From positions 124,001-188,000 of the forward strand of contig NZ_JABENB010000003.1 in NCBI RefSeq assembly GCF_013002715.1: DNA of 64,000 bases, read 5' to 3'. The stretch is from Flexivirga aerilata (GTDB lineage: Bacteria > Actinomycetota > Actinomycetes > Actinomycetales > Dermatophilaceae). The notes below the pieces were generated by a model. That model worked only from the letters and a program-made list of their open reading frames with translations, was not told the DNA's origin and searched no databases. Below, in pieces: positions 44,701 through 53,484 of this stretch (position 1 is the stretch's first letter; each line of letters begins with the position of its first letter). Position numbers and translations under genes: made by a program.

Positions 44701-46203
44701 TCAGGATTCGTGAACTTGCGGGTTTCCGCCGGTCATGCGGGCGGTGGTGTCGAACGCGGCCAGCTCGGCGGGGTGGAGTTGGTGCTGCACGACGAAGGCG
44801 CGATCCTTGATCCGCCAGAGCCCTTGCCCGGTGCCAAGTCCTGGCAGCAGGCGGCGTTCGGTGCCGGTCAGCCCGAGCGCGACGGCGGTGGGGCCGAGCT
44901 GATCGGTCTCCTGCCGGTAGACGATCCGGGTCTCCGCGTTCGCCAGCAGGCTGTTCGCCAGCGCCCGGTTCGCCGACCCTGCATCGCCGACGTTCTCCAA
45001 GTCGGTGAGCTTGTGGAACACCAGCAGATTTGCCAGCCCGTAGTGCCTCGCCAGCCGCCAGTGCGCGTCCATTCTGCGCAGGAGCGCCGGATGGGACATG
45101 AGCCTCCATGCCTCGTCGTAGACGACCCATCTGCGGCCCCCGTTGGGGTCGAGCAGGGTGGCTTCCATCCACGCCGACGAGCAGGTCATCAGCACCGAAA
45201 TCAGCGTGCTGTTCTCGGTGACGCGCGAGAGGTCGAGACTGACCATCGGCAGCGACGGGTCGAACCTGACGGTGCTCGGCCCGTCGAACAGGCCGGCCAG
45301 GTCCCCGGCCACCAGGCGGCGCAGCGCGTGGCCGACCTGGCGGCCGTCCTCGGTGAGCCGGCCGTCCGGGTCATCGGCAGGGTCGGGGCGCAGCAGCCGG
45401 TCGACCACCATCGGCAGGATCGGCACGTCCGCGTCCCGGACCGCGCCGACCAGGGCGGTGTCGATCGCGGTGTGCTCCAACGGCGCCAACCGCCGATCCA
45501 GCACCGTCTCCGTCAAGGCTCCGAGCAGATCGCGGCGCCGCGCGGCGAGGGTGGTGGCCCACTCCTGGTCGGACAGGCCACCGGGCCGGTAGCCCTCATC
45601 CAAGGGGTTGAGCCTGTTGCCCATCCCGTGCCCGAGGATGATCGCTTTCCCGCCGACAGCTTCCGCGACGCCGGAGTGCTCGCCTTTGGGGTCGCCGGGC
45701 ACATAGACGCGGTACCCGAAGGGCAGACTGCGGGAGTAGAGGCTCTTGGCGAGCGAGGATTTCCCGGAGCCGACGATCCCGGCCAAGATCAGGTTCGGCG
45801 CGGTGATGATGCCCCGCCGGTACAACTCCCACGGGTCGTACACGAACGACGAGCCGCTGTAGAGGTCTTGGCCGATGAAGATTCCCGCGGCTCCGAGCCC
45901 GGCTTCGGCCAGGAACGGGTACTGCCCGGCAAGCACGGCGCTGGTGTCCTGATGCCGGGGCACCCGGAAGCGGCCCGGTGTCCTCAGCGCCGCTGGACCG
46001 GGCTCGCCGGCGGCGGGCAGGTAGACCGTGGCACGGCGTTCGGCCCGTTCGGCGGCGGCCTTAGCCTGGGCCGCTTCCTTCTCGACGTGACGCTGCTCGG
46101 CGACGACTCGGGCGGCGGCTTGCCGCCGCTGCTTGCGCAGCCGGCGCCGCTCCGAGGCGGGAGCGACGAGGACAGCGGTATGCAGCTTCTCGCCCCGGCT
46201 CAC
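44701..46203 (-). CDS. VirB4/TraC-like conjugation ATPase
   Basis: 500 residues. A charged helical start (about 18-60) leads to an ATPase domain with Walker A GIVGSGKSS (142-150), Walker B RWVVYDEAW, LVFHKLTDLENVG and RIVYRQETDQL. It resembles the C-terminal ATPase half of VirB4 proteins but lacks the long N-terminal half; the SCO6880 protein upstream may supply it. I chose GTG 46203 because it overlaps the preceding stop (GTGA), as at other junctions in this operon. Confidence 0.85.
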   Translation of the reverse strand: MSRGEKLHTAVLVAPASERRRLRKQRRQAAARVVAEQRHVEKEAAQAKAAAERAERRATVYLPAAGEPGPAALRTPGRFRVPRHQDTSAVLAGQYPFLAEAGLGAAGIFIGQDLYSGSSFVYDPWELYRRGIITAPNLILAGIVGSGKSSLAKSLYSRSLPFGYRVYVPGDPKGEHSGVAEAVGGKAIILGHGMGNRLNPLDEGYRPGGLSDQEWATTLAARRRDLLGALTETVLDRRLAPLEHTAIDTALVGAVRDADVPILPMVVDRLLRPDPADDPDGRLTEDGRQVGHALRRLVAGDLAGLFDGPSTVRFDPSLPMVSLDLSRVTENSTLISVLMTCSSAWMEATLLDPNGGRRWVVYDEAWRLMSHPALLRRMDAHWRLARHYGLANLLVFHKLTDLENVGDAGSANRALANSLLANAETRIVYRQETDQLGPTAVALGLTGTERRLLPGLGTGQGLWRIKDRAFVVQHQLHPAELAAFDTTARMTGGNPQVHES

Positions 46204-46667
46204 AACGACCGCCCCCGCGTCCCGGAGACACAACCGCCGGCGGGACGGTCGAACCATGACGAGTCCGGCGCCGGGCGAGGTTGCCGTGGCATGTCCGGCT
46301 TGGGCTGCGGCGGGTCCTCAATGCCGAGCAGGGCCAGCGCGTCCGCGTTCTGGCGAGCGGCCTCAGCGACCCATCCGGGAAACAGGCCCTCGTGCTCGGG
46401 TCTGCTGCCGGGGTTGTCGATGGCGTACTGGCGGGCGTCGCCGGCCGCGGTCAGGTAGGCGGCGAGGTCGCGCATCGCGCGGTCCGGGGCGACCGGGGCG
46501 CCGGCGCCGGTGAACAGGTCCCGGCCGTCGATCGTCTGCCCGGTCGCGGTGTCCTCGATGCGGTAGGCGTATCGCTGGTGCTCGCCCAGCGGCGAGTCCG
46601 GCCAGACGGTCAAGGTGAGCGTCCCGACTTGCCGGGACATCGGAGCGGCGGGGTCTGCGCTGTTCAT
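46200..46667 (-). CDS. Element protein of unknown function
   Basis: 155 residues. A beta-rich first part (VGTLTLTVWPDSPLGEHQRYAYRIED, cited as key strands TLTLTVW and RYAYRIED) and a helical middle (RAMRDLAAYLTAAGDARQYA, FPGWVAEAARQNADAL) are followed by a Pro-rich tail ending GTRGRSL. I do not recognise the family. It is tightly coupled to the VirB4-like gene. Confidence 0.6.
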   Translation of the reverse strand: MNSADPAAPMSRQVGTLTLTVWPDSPLGEHQRYAYRIEDTATGQTIDGRDLFTGAGAPVAPDRAMRDLAAYLTAAGDARQYAIDNPGSRPEHEGLFPGWVAEAARQNADALALLGIEDPPQPKPDMPRQPRPAPDSSWFDRPAGGCVSGTRGRSL

Positions 46668-46708
46668 GGCGGGCAGGTGCGCGCCGACGCGTCTCGGTGG
46701 TGGCTACG

Positions 46709-47506
46709 TCAGAGCGACAGCCCGCGGGCCTGCTTGACCGCGGCAACGCCGGGATGCTCGAACCAGCCGCCGTCACGGACGGCGCTACGCCGCCCGGCCG
46801 TCTCTCGCTCACGGCCTGTCGTCGGGCGGCGGGCCGGGACGTGCGCCCCTGCTTCTTTGTCGATGGCGTCCTCGGCGCGGATCAGGTGCCGCCGGTACAG
46901 GGCGACGTGCCCGGCCATCGGGTTGTAGGTCATCGCGTAGTCGCCGGTCTCGGCCTGCCGGTCACCGGGATAGACCGGGGCGGTGTCGTGAACGTCGCCG
47001 TTCTCCAAGGCGGCGTTCGTGGTCTCCTCGCCGTAGTCCCACGCCGACAGATGCTCGATCCCCGCCTCGACCCCGTGGGCGTCGATGAGGTCGATCACCC
47101 GGTCGGCTTCCTCACCTTGGAGGAACACGACGCCGACCCACCGCTCCACTATCCGGTCCTGCGGGTTCCACACGATCCGGCCCGAGTGGGTCATGGCCGC
47201 GCTGAGGCGGTCGTCGGCCTGGTCGATGAGCGTGCCGGCCTGATGCAGCTCATCCGCTGCGGCCAGCGCCTCGGCCGCACCGCCGCTGTACTCGCGGGAC
47301 TCGTCGGTGACGTGATGCTGCCGGCTCAGATGGGCGGCGGCGAGCTGGTCGAGCACCTGCCGCAGCGATCGCAGCCCGCCCAACAGCTCACCGATCACGA
47401 CGTAGGTCTCGGACGGGTCCTCGAAGCTACGGCTGGCGTGAGCCAGACCGCGCAACGCCTCGTAGGCATCGCTGGCATCGCTGGTCGGGTTCGTGTATGT
47501 CGGCAT
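46709..47506 (-). CDS. Element protein of unknown function, helical
   Basis: 265 residues. The N-terminal 120 residues are mostly helical (EALRGLAHASRSFEDPSETY, LLGGLRSLRQVLDQLAAAHL, EALAAADELHQAGTLIDQAD). A mixed domain follows with WVGVVFLQGEEADRVIDLID, then an Arg-rich tail. No signal or membrane helix. GGAGG lies 6 bp before ATG 47506. It lies between the SCO6880 gene and the VirB4-like gene, so a cytosolic accessory role in transfer is likely but unproven. Confidence 0.62.
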   Translation of the reverse strand: MPTYTNPTSDASDAYEALRGLAHASRSFEDPSETYVVIGELLGGLRSLRQVLDQLAAAHLSRQHHVTDESREYSGGAAEALAAADELHQAGTLIDQADDRLSAAMTHSGRIVWNPQDRIVERWVGVVFLQGEEADRVIDLIDAHGVEAGIEHLSAWDYGEETTNAALENGDVHDTAPVYPGDRQAETGDYAMTYNPMAGHVALYRRHLIRAEDAIDKEAGAHVPARRPTTGRERETAGRRSAVRDGGWFEHPGVAAVKQARGLSL

Positions 47507-47556
47507 CACGGGCCTCCTTCAACGGGGGTGGGATGCCTGCCAGGTGAGCGCGCCGG

Positions 47557-49026
47557 TCACACCGTGCGGCACAGCGGCAGCGCGGCCGCCGTGAACGCGA
47601 CCGCTTGCTGGCCGACGAGCCTTCGGGTCTCGCAGGAGGCTTGGATCGAGGCTTGTTCGATCGCGGCGACCGCGGCTTCCAGCTCGTCGACGCTGGGGGC
47701 GGAGACGGAGATGAGGCCGGAGACCCGCAGAATCCCGTGGCCGGCGGTCAGGTCGGCTTCCTGTTGCAGCACGTCCTGGTACTCGGCGGTCTGGGCCGCG
47801 TCCTCGATCTGCCCGATCCGGGCGCGCTGGGCCGCATCCGAGATGTGCTCGACCTTCTTCTTGCGGATGTCGCGGGCCGCCTGGTCCGAGCGCATAGGCG
47901 TGTAGATCAGCGACACCGACCGTTGGATGCCGGTCGACAGCAGCACCGGCGCGAGGAACCCCGGATAGACGAGGCTGCGAGGCCATTCGGAGACCCACAG
48001 CACGGTGTGCCACGCGGAATCGGTGCGCAGGTTGCCCCAAGTCTCGGTGACCGCGACCGGGCCGGCTGCGGCAAGCTCCTGCCCGAGCCGCCCGTGCCGC
48101 TCCAAGGTGGCGGCCACGGCCGGGTCATACGCCGAGCGCAAGATCACCGCGACCTGACCGGGACCGAGCCACCCCGAAGGGGTCAAGTCCGCAGACCGCA
48201 GCGCGGCGACCAGAGTCGCCATCTCCTGCCGGAGCACCGCGGCGGCACCGCGGATACCGCCGCCGGCGGTCCTGATCTGCCGACCCGCGACCTTCATGTC
48301 CAGCGAGAGGCTGACGGTCGTGGCGTGCCGTTCCCCGGCGGGGCCGGCCCGCTCGATCAGCTCACGGTAGGTGGTCGCGGCCCAGGAGCCGTCGTCGGTG
48401 CCGTGCTCGGCCCACCATTCGGCCAGCCCACTACCTGAGTCCGGCAGGGTCCGTTCGAGCACTTGCAGGGTCGCGATCCTCCCGGAGCGGCAGACCGTGG
48501 CGAGCACCCGTCCCCAGGAGGTGACGCGGCGCTCCTGTTCTCCGGGGTCCAGCAAGATGAATGCCGGATGGGTCACTTCCGTCACGACCGTCAAGGTCGC
48601 CTGGCGGGGGTCGTGGATCATGCACGCCCCGGTCTCGCGGTCCAGGTGCTCCCGCAGCCGGGCCATGTCGCCTGGCAACGCGAGACTCCCGGCCGGTCGA
48701 GGCTTGACGATCCGACGCCGGTAGAGCAGTTGCCCGCCGGTCGAGCGCCACAGCCACCAGCAGGCGACCGGGAGCCACTCGACCATCGGCCGCCCGGCGA
48801 TGGACACCCAGGTCAGCACCACGGCGAGCAGCCAGATCGGGGCGGTGTAGGCCAGCAGCATCCCGGCGCCGCCGTAGAACGCGGCTAGCAGCGCCAGTCC
48901 ACCGATGCCGAGGGTGATGAGTTGAGAGACGGAGAGGCCGAGCAGTACCCCGCGGCGGGTGAGCCGGCTGAACTTCATCGGCGTCAGCTCGCTACCGGGC
49001 GTCTTTCGTTCCGTCGCCGTGGGCAT
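47557..49026 (-). CDS. SCO6880 family conjugation protein
   Basis: 489 residues. Two close membrane helices near the N-terminus (about 28-50 and 55-75), the conserved RPMVEWLPVACWWLWRSTGG, then a soluble domain with TLTVVTEVTHPAFILLDPGE and QVLERTLPDSG. The family is found in actinobacterial elements next to VirB4-like ATPases and DUF6112 proteins. The membrane-helix pair plus soluble domain looks like VirB3 fused to a VirB4 N-terminal domain, which is my inference. The gene ends 6 bp after the TrbL-like stop region begins the next unit. Confidence 0.8.
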   Translation of the reverse strand: MPTATERKTPGSELTPMKFSRLTRRGVLLGLSVSQLITLGIGGLALLAAFYGGAGMLLAYTAPIWLLAVVLTWVSIAGRPMVEWLPVACWWLWRSTGGQLLYRRRIVKPRPAGSLALPGDMARLREHLDRETGACMIHDPRQATLTVVTEVTHPAFILLDPGEQERRVTSWGRVLATVCRSGRIATLQVLERTLPDSGSGLAEWWAEHGTDDGSWAATTYRELIERAGPAGERHATTVSLSLDMKVAGRQIRTAGGGIRGAAAVLRQEMATLVAALRSADLTPSGWLGPGQVAVILRSAYDPAVAATLERHGRLGQELAAAGPVAVTETWGNLRTDSAWHTVLWVSEWPRSLVYPGFLAPVLLSTGIQRSVSLIYTPMRSDQAARDIRKKKVEHISDAAQRARIGQIEDAAQTAEYQDVLQQEADLTAGHGILRVSGLISVSAPSVDELEAAVAAIEQASIQASCETRRLVGQQAVAFTAAALPLCRTV

Positions 49027-49032
49027 GGCCGA

Positions 49033-50397
49033 TCACTCCTTCCCGGTCCACGGCGGCCCGGACTTGGGCGGCGCCGGAGTTCGCGGCTGCGGCGTCGAGG
49101 GCGGCGGCGTCTGGGGCGGCGGCGTGCCGCCACCGCGCTCGTCGGCCGCTCCCGCTGCGGTCTCGGCCTGACCCGCGACCGCCTTGCCCGCCTTCGGGCC
49201 GGCTTCGGCGGTGCCCTTGACGACCTGCGCTCCGACAACGACCGCCGCCGCCGGTCCCGCGGCCGCAGCACCGGCCCCCGCTCCCGCGCCAGCTCCTGCG
49301 CCTGCTCCACCCCCGGTCGCCGCTCCGGCTCCGGCCGTGCCCGCACCACCGCCACCCGCGGCAGGTGCGCGAGTCGTGGGCGGTGGCGTGCCGCCCGAGC
49401 CACCGCCAGACCCGCCGCCGTTGGGGTCTTCGAGAACCTTCTTGGGCTCGCCGCCGCCTTGGGTCTTGGACGGGATCGGGACGGGACGGTTGAGGGCGTT
49501 CTTGGCTTCCTGCTCGGTGCCCATCTGCTGGTACAGGTCGAAGCCGACGAAGGAGACGAAGCGGTAGACCATGTAGGGCGCGAAGGCCGCGATGCCCATG
49601 AGCACGATGCCGGTGATCGGTTCGGTGACAGCGGCGATGTCCAGCTCGATCGGGGTGGCGATCTGCGTGATCGCCAGCAAGAAGATGATGACGAGCACGA
49701 GCTTGCTGATGATGAGGGCGATCACGAACGCCGCCCATTTCCCGATCCACCCTTTGGTGGCGTCCCAGGACGCGCCGGCGAACGCGATCGGTGCCAGTAC
49801 CACGCCGACCAGCAGCAGCGCCTTGCGGATAAGCAGGCTGAACCAGACGATCGCGACGGCGGCGATCATCAGCCCAGCCAGGAAGATCGTCACGATCGCG
49901 CCGACGCCGGGCGCGGCGATGTTGATGCCGGTCAGCCCGGCGGCGAGCAGGATGATCTTGTCGCCCATCGTCCCGGTGGTCTCCCCGGATGCCTGGATGA
50001 TGCCGATGCAGAGCTGGTCCACGATTTCCAGCGCGAGCGCGGTCAGCGTGACGACCACGAACGTGCCCAGCACCGATTTCGCCGCGCCGAGCGCGGCGCG
50101 GGACAGCGCGGTCGGGTCTCGGCGTATCAGCCCGGTGATGAGTTGCAGGCAGAAGAAGATCAGGACGAGGAAGACCCCGATGCCGAAGATCAGGTTGTAG
50201 ACGCTGGTGAACCCGTCCGTTTGGACATCGACCAGCGTGGTCGTGTCGAACACGGCCCACATCGCCTCGATCAGCCAGCCGGCCGCGCCGCCCATCGCCT
50301 GGGCGAGCCAGTCGAACGGGGCGGCCACGACCGTCGCGGCGGCCTCGCCGGCCACGTCGCAGACGGTCGAAATCACGGGAACGTCGCAGACACCCAT
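49033..50397 (-). CDS. TrbL/VirB6-like channel protein
   Basis: 454 residues. Six or so membrane helices lie between about 60 and 285 (for example LIFGIGVFLVLIFFCLQLIT, IVTIFLAGLMIAAVAIVWFS, LILLVGVVLAPIAFAG as GVVLAPIAFAG, WAAFVIALIISKLVLVIIFL). A hydrophilic tail of about 150 residues follows, with Gly/Ala/Pro repeats (GAGAGAGAGAG, TPPPQTPPPS). This is the layout of TrbL/VirB6 inner-membrane channel parts. GGAGG lies 6 bp before ATG 50397. Confidence 0.8.
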   Translation of the reverse strand: MGVCDVPVISTVCDVAGEAAATVVAAPFDWLAQAMGGAAGWLIEAMWAVFDTTTLVDVQTDGFTSVYNLIFGIGVFLVLIFFCLQLITGLIRRDPTALSRAALGAAKSVLGTFVVVTLTALALEIVDQLCIGIIQASGETTGTMGDKIILLAAGLTGINIAAPGVGAIVTIFLAGLMIAAVAIVWFSLLIRKALLLVGVVLAPIAFAGASWDATKGWIGKWAAFVIALIISKLVLVIIFLLAITQIATPIELDIAAVTEPITGIVLMGIAAFAPYMVYRFVSFVGFDLYQQMGTEQEAKNALNRPVPIPSKTQGGGEPKKVLEDPNGGGSGGGSGGTPPPTTRAPAAGGGGAGTAGAGAATGGGAGAGAGAGAGAGAAAAGPAAAVVVGAQVVKGTAEAGPKAGKAVAGQAETAAGAADERGGGTPPPQTPPPSTPQPRTPAPPKSGPPWTGKE

Positions 50398-50425
50398 CAC
50401 GAACCTCCTGCTGTGACCGGCGGCC

Positions 50426-50695
50426 CTATACGGCCTGGCCGACGTTCCAGAAGAAGTTCACGAGCGTTACCGCCGCGCCGCATATCACCGCGGCGCCGCA
50501 GGAGATGAGGACGCCCAGCTTGCCCCTGCCCGCCAGGTGCGGGTTCGAGCTGTTGGAGCCGTAGGCCCACACGATCGCGCTCACGATCAGCGCCAGGACG
50601 CTGAGGATCAGGCCGACCGTCATCACGGCGCCGACGATGGTGCGGAGCTGTTCGATGCCGGGCAGGCCGTTGCTGTTGGGGTCGATGTCGATCAC
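50426..50695 (-). CDS. DUF6112-type small membrane protein (copy 1)
   Basis: 89 residues with two membrane helices (about 18-45 and 62-85). It starts MIDIDPNSNGLPGIEQLRTI and has NPHLAGRGKLGVLISCGAA between the helices. The size, two helices and the short loop resemble pilin-like subunits (VirB2 type) of secretion systems; the pilin idea is inference. GGGAG lies 8 bp before the GTG. A second related gene follows upstream. Confidence 0.7.
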   Translation of the reverse strand: MIDIDPNSNGLPGIEQLRTIVGAVMTVGLILSVLALIVSAIVWAYGSNSSNPHLAGRGKLGVLISCGAAVICGAAVTLVNFFWNVGQAV

Positions 50696-50825
50696 GGCGG
50701 TTACTCCCTCGCGTGGGCGGATGGCTTGTGGCGGCGAGGTAGGCCGGAGAGCGACTGGACACCCAGCCAGCGCGTGAGGGCATGATGAAGGCCCCGTCCA
50801 CGTGCGGGCCTTTACTCGGTGCGGG

Positions 50826-51092
50826 TCAGAGCTGGTTGCCGAGGGCGATGAGCCAGTTCACCCACGCGACCCCGGCGCCGGCGAGCGCGGCGGCTCCGAC
50901 GCCGACGAGCACCCCGACCCTGCCTTTGGAGGCGAGGGCGGGGTTGCCGTGCGAGGCGCCGAACGCCCAGCAGATCGCGGAGACGATGACCATGAGCACT
51001 GCGACGATCAGTACGATCGTCAGCAGGGCGCCGATGACCTGTTTCAGATCACCGATGCCGCCCAGCCCGTCGAAGTCGGGGAACACGTCCAT
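50826..51092 (-). CDS. DUF6112-type small membrane protein (copy 2)
   Basis: 88 residues, clearly related to copy 1: both have a leading acidic segment, PGIEQLRTIVGAVMTV here as GGIGDLKQVIGALLTI, and the loop NPALASKGRVGVLVG matching NPHLAGRGKLGVLIS. Two membrane helices. The ATG overlaps the TAA of the cell-wall hydrolase gene (TAATG). The 130-bp gap between the two copies carries no gene. Confidence 0.7.
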   Translation of the reverse strand: MDVFPDFDGLGGIGDLKQVIGALLTIVLIVAVLMVIVSAICWAFGASHGNPALASKGRVGVLVGVGAAALAGAGVAWVNWLIALGNQL

Positions 51093-52729
51093 TACGCACC
51101 GCCGGCTTGGACGGTGATGTGCAGGTGGTCGAAGTGCCCGCCGGTCACGTTGCCGGGGTCGTGCATCCCGCCGCCGTTGTAGGGGCGCCAGCCTTCGGCG
51201 GCGCGTGCGAGGGACCATATCTGGCCTTGCCAGATCAGGTACTCCACGCCCAGGACCTCGGCGTGGTCTTTGATCCAGTTCGTGAGCGCCCATCCGGCTT
51301 CGAGTTGCGCGGGCGTCGGGTACTGGCCGATGGCGTTGCCGAATGTCACGTCACAGGCGCGGCCCAGCGGGTGTTCGGAGACGGTGCCGGGACGGGGCGA
51401 GTAGCACGCCCACGAGGTGTCGGGGAAGGCGGCGCGGGCCTGGGCCATGACATGCGCCATGCGCGCGGTGATCTGCCCGCTGCTGGTGGGGTCATCGACC
51501 ATCTGGTCGGGGTCGCCGTCCAATGGGGCCGGCGCGCCCGCGGTGCCGCCGCTGGTGTCGCAGTCGGCGGGGCTGCCGACCGTGGCTTCAGGCAGGTCGG
51601 CCGCGTTGTGATCGTTGAGCCACGCTGCGGCGTCGACGGCCTCGCCGGTCGTGCCGCCGGGCCGGACCTCGAAATGCAGATGCGGTCCCGTGCTGTTCCC
51701 GGAGCTGCCGACATCGCCGATGTGCTGACCCGCGGTCACCCGGTCACCGGCCGCGACGTGGATGCCGGACTGCCACATATGCGCGTACGCGGTCGCCACG
51801 GTCTGCCCGTCAATCTGGTGCTCGATGACGATGAGCCCGCCGTAGCCGCCGGAGAACTCGGCCACGGTCACGGTGCCGTCCGCGGCGGCGAGGATCGGCG
51901 TGCCGTCCGGTGCGGCGAAGTCGGTGCCGGTGTGGAACGACGGTTCCCCGGTGATCGGATGGATGCGCGGCCCGAACTCGCTGGTGAGCACCCAGGTTCC
52001 CTCGGGGAGCGGGAACACAACCCGCGAGGACTCCGCAACCGGACCCGCCGCCAACGGGGCGGCGGCCGGGCCAGCCGCACCCGCCGCGCCGGTGAGGGCG
52101 TCGAGGATGCGCTCGGCGACCGGCTCGTAGTTGCGATAGCGGTCAGGGTAGGCACTGACCTCGACGGCCTGCGCAGCCTCGCCGGGGTCCATCTGCGCCC
52201 AGCCGGGAATGTCCAGCAGGCCCCGCGGCGAGGGATAGTTCGGGCCATCGGGTCCGCCGTAGAACGCTCGGGCCTGATAGGTCGTGTCCATCAGCTCCGC
52301 GACGGTTCCCCAACCCGATTGCGGGCGCATCTGAAACAAGCCGAGGGAGTCGTGGTCACCGCCGTTGCCATCGTTGGGGTAGTTCGCGGACTCGGGGTAA
52401 GCGCCCGTGTTGGCGAGCTGGCGGAGGGTGCTCTCGGTGAGCGCGGCCATCAGCGCGATCGTGATGCCGGGCCGCCCTACACCCTCGATGCCGCCTCCGA
52501 CCGTGATGATCGTCGCCGCGTGCGTGAGCTGCTGCCGGTTCAGCGTGAACGTGGTGCCGTCCTGCGTGGTGACGGTCAACGATTCGGGGACGTTGCCCAC
52601 GGTGACGCTGCCGCCGGGGACGGCGCAGTTCGCGGCGGCGGGATTCATCAGCACGCCGATCGACAGCAGGACACAGGCAGGGCCGAACAGGACGAAGGCG
52701 AGTCCGAGGATGAGGAGCTTCTTGACCAC
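51092..52729 (-). CDS. Conjugation cell-wall hydrolase: lysozyme-like plus M23 peptidase
   Basis: 545 residues. A signal or membrane helix is at about 4-30. A lysozyme-like domain (about 60-190) has ALMAALTESTLRQ with a candidate catalytic Glu and DSLGLFQMRPQSGWG. An M23 zinc peptidase domain (about 235-375) has HTGTDFAAPDG and HLHFE. A C-terminal domain (about 420-545) has EHPLGRACDVTFGN and HFDHLHI, resembling a second His-rich hydrolase module. Such proteins open the cell wall for the transfer channel (VirB1-like job). The start GTG 52729 follows GAGGG. Confidence 0.87.
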   Translation of the reverse strand: MVKKLLILGLAFVLFGPACVLLSIGVLMNPAAANCAVPGGSVTVGNVPESLTVTTQDGTTFTLNRQQLTHAATIITVGGGIEGVGRPGITIALMAALTESTLRQLANTGAYPESANYPNDGNGGDHDSLGLFQMRPQSGWGTVAELMDTTYQARAFYGGPDGPNYPSPRGLLDIPGWAQMDPGEAAQAVEVSAYPDRYRNYEPVAERILDALTGAAGAAGPAAAPLAAGPVAESSRVVFPLPEGTWVLTSEFGPRIHPITGEPSFHTGTDFAAPDGTPILAAADGTVTVAEFSGGYGGLIVIEHQIDGQTVATAYAHMWQSGIHVAAGDRVTAGQHIGDVGSSGNSTGPHLHFEVRPGGTTGEAVDAAAWLNDHNAADLPEATVGSPADCDTSGGTAGAPAPLDGDPDQMVDDPTSSGQITARMAHVMAQARAAFPDTSWACYSPRPGTVSEHPLGRACDVTFGNAIGQYPTPAQLEAGWALTNWIKDHAEVLGVEYLIWQGQIWSLARAAEGWRPYNGGGMHDPGNVTGGHFDHLHITVQAGGA

Positions 52730-52742
52730 GACGCGCCCTCTG

Positions 52743-53432
52743 TCATCGCAGCGGGTTGTCGAGCTGCGACAGGCGCAGCACATGACACAGGCCGGTACGG
52801 AACTCCGGTGCCGGGGGTGGGCAGGCCAGGAACACGGTGAAGGCCACGGGGTGCTCACTGGTGACCGTCTCACCGTTCCAGACGCCCTCGCGGTGCCGGG
52901 TTCCTTCGATCGTGACCGCCGTCGCACCAGCGGGGAGCTGGCCGGGCTGGGCCTGCTCGACCGCGGTGTCCCATGCCTCGGGCACGAAGGAGGACTCGAT
53001 GGTGAGGTGCTGGGTGGTGGCGTACTTGCGCAGCTCGATCCACGCCTCACGCGACGGCAGATACGAGGCGATGTCGGCGGCGAGGCCGGCCTGCTCGGTT
53101 CCGGACGGATCGCCCACCGCGAGGATCACGCTGGTGTAGTCCAAGGGCATCAGCCCCGAGCCGGTATCCCACGCGAACAGGGCCTCGGCGACGTTGCGGG
53201 CGAACTCGTCGGGATCACTGGACAGCATGACCTGCGGCAGCCGCGGCGTGTCCGGCCCAGTCTCGCCCGGCGCGGGGACCGTGGGGTCCGGTCCGGGATC
53301 GGGAGCGGTCGGTCGTTGCGGGCCGGCGATCAGCCCGTAGACGCCGATGCCGACCAGGATCAGCAGGACGAGGCCGGCGGCGATCACGGCGATCAGGCGG
53401 CCACGGGACCAGGAGGCGGGATTCGTCTTCAT
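52743..53432 (-). CDS. Single-pass membrane protein, possible VirB8/TcpC-like
   Basis: 229 residues. An N-terminal membrane helix (about 12-35, LIAVIAAGLVLLILVGIGVYG) is followed by a Pro/Asp spacer and a soluble domain (about 65-225) with EFARNVAEALFAWDTG, PSREAWIELRKYATTQHL and a beta-rich end. The layout is that of VirB8/TcpC-type proteins with an NTF2-like domain; sequence alone does not prove it. It ends 13 bp before the cell-wall hydrolase start. Confidence 0.6.
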   Translation of the reverse strand: MKTNPASWSRGRLIAVIAAGLVLLILVGIGVYGLIAGPQRPTAPDPGPDPTVPAPGETGPDTPRLPQVMLSSDPDEFARNVAEALFAWDTGSGLMPLDYTSVILAVGDPSGTEQAGLAADIASYLPSREAWIELRKYATTQHLTIESSFVPEAWDTAVEQAQPGQLPAGATAVTIEGTRHREGVWNGETVTSEHPVAFTVFLACPPPAPEFRTGLCHVLRLSQLDNPLR

Positions 53433-53484
53433 ATCGCCAGGTGCTCGCCGCCCCGAACGAGAAGAGCGACGGCGGCGGCGCGGA

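Noticed and set aside
46204..46257. Longer N-terminus of the VirB4-like ATPase
   Set aside because: It would overlap the upstream gene by 58 bp, whereas the GTG at 46203 makes the 4-bp overlap seen at other junctions in this operon.
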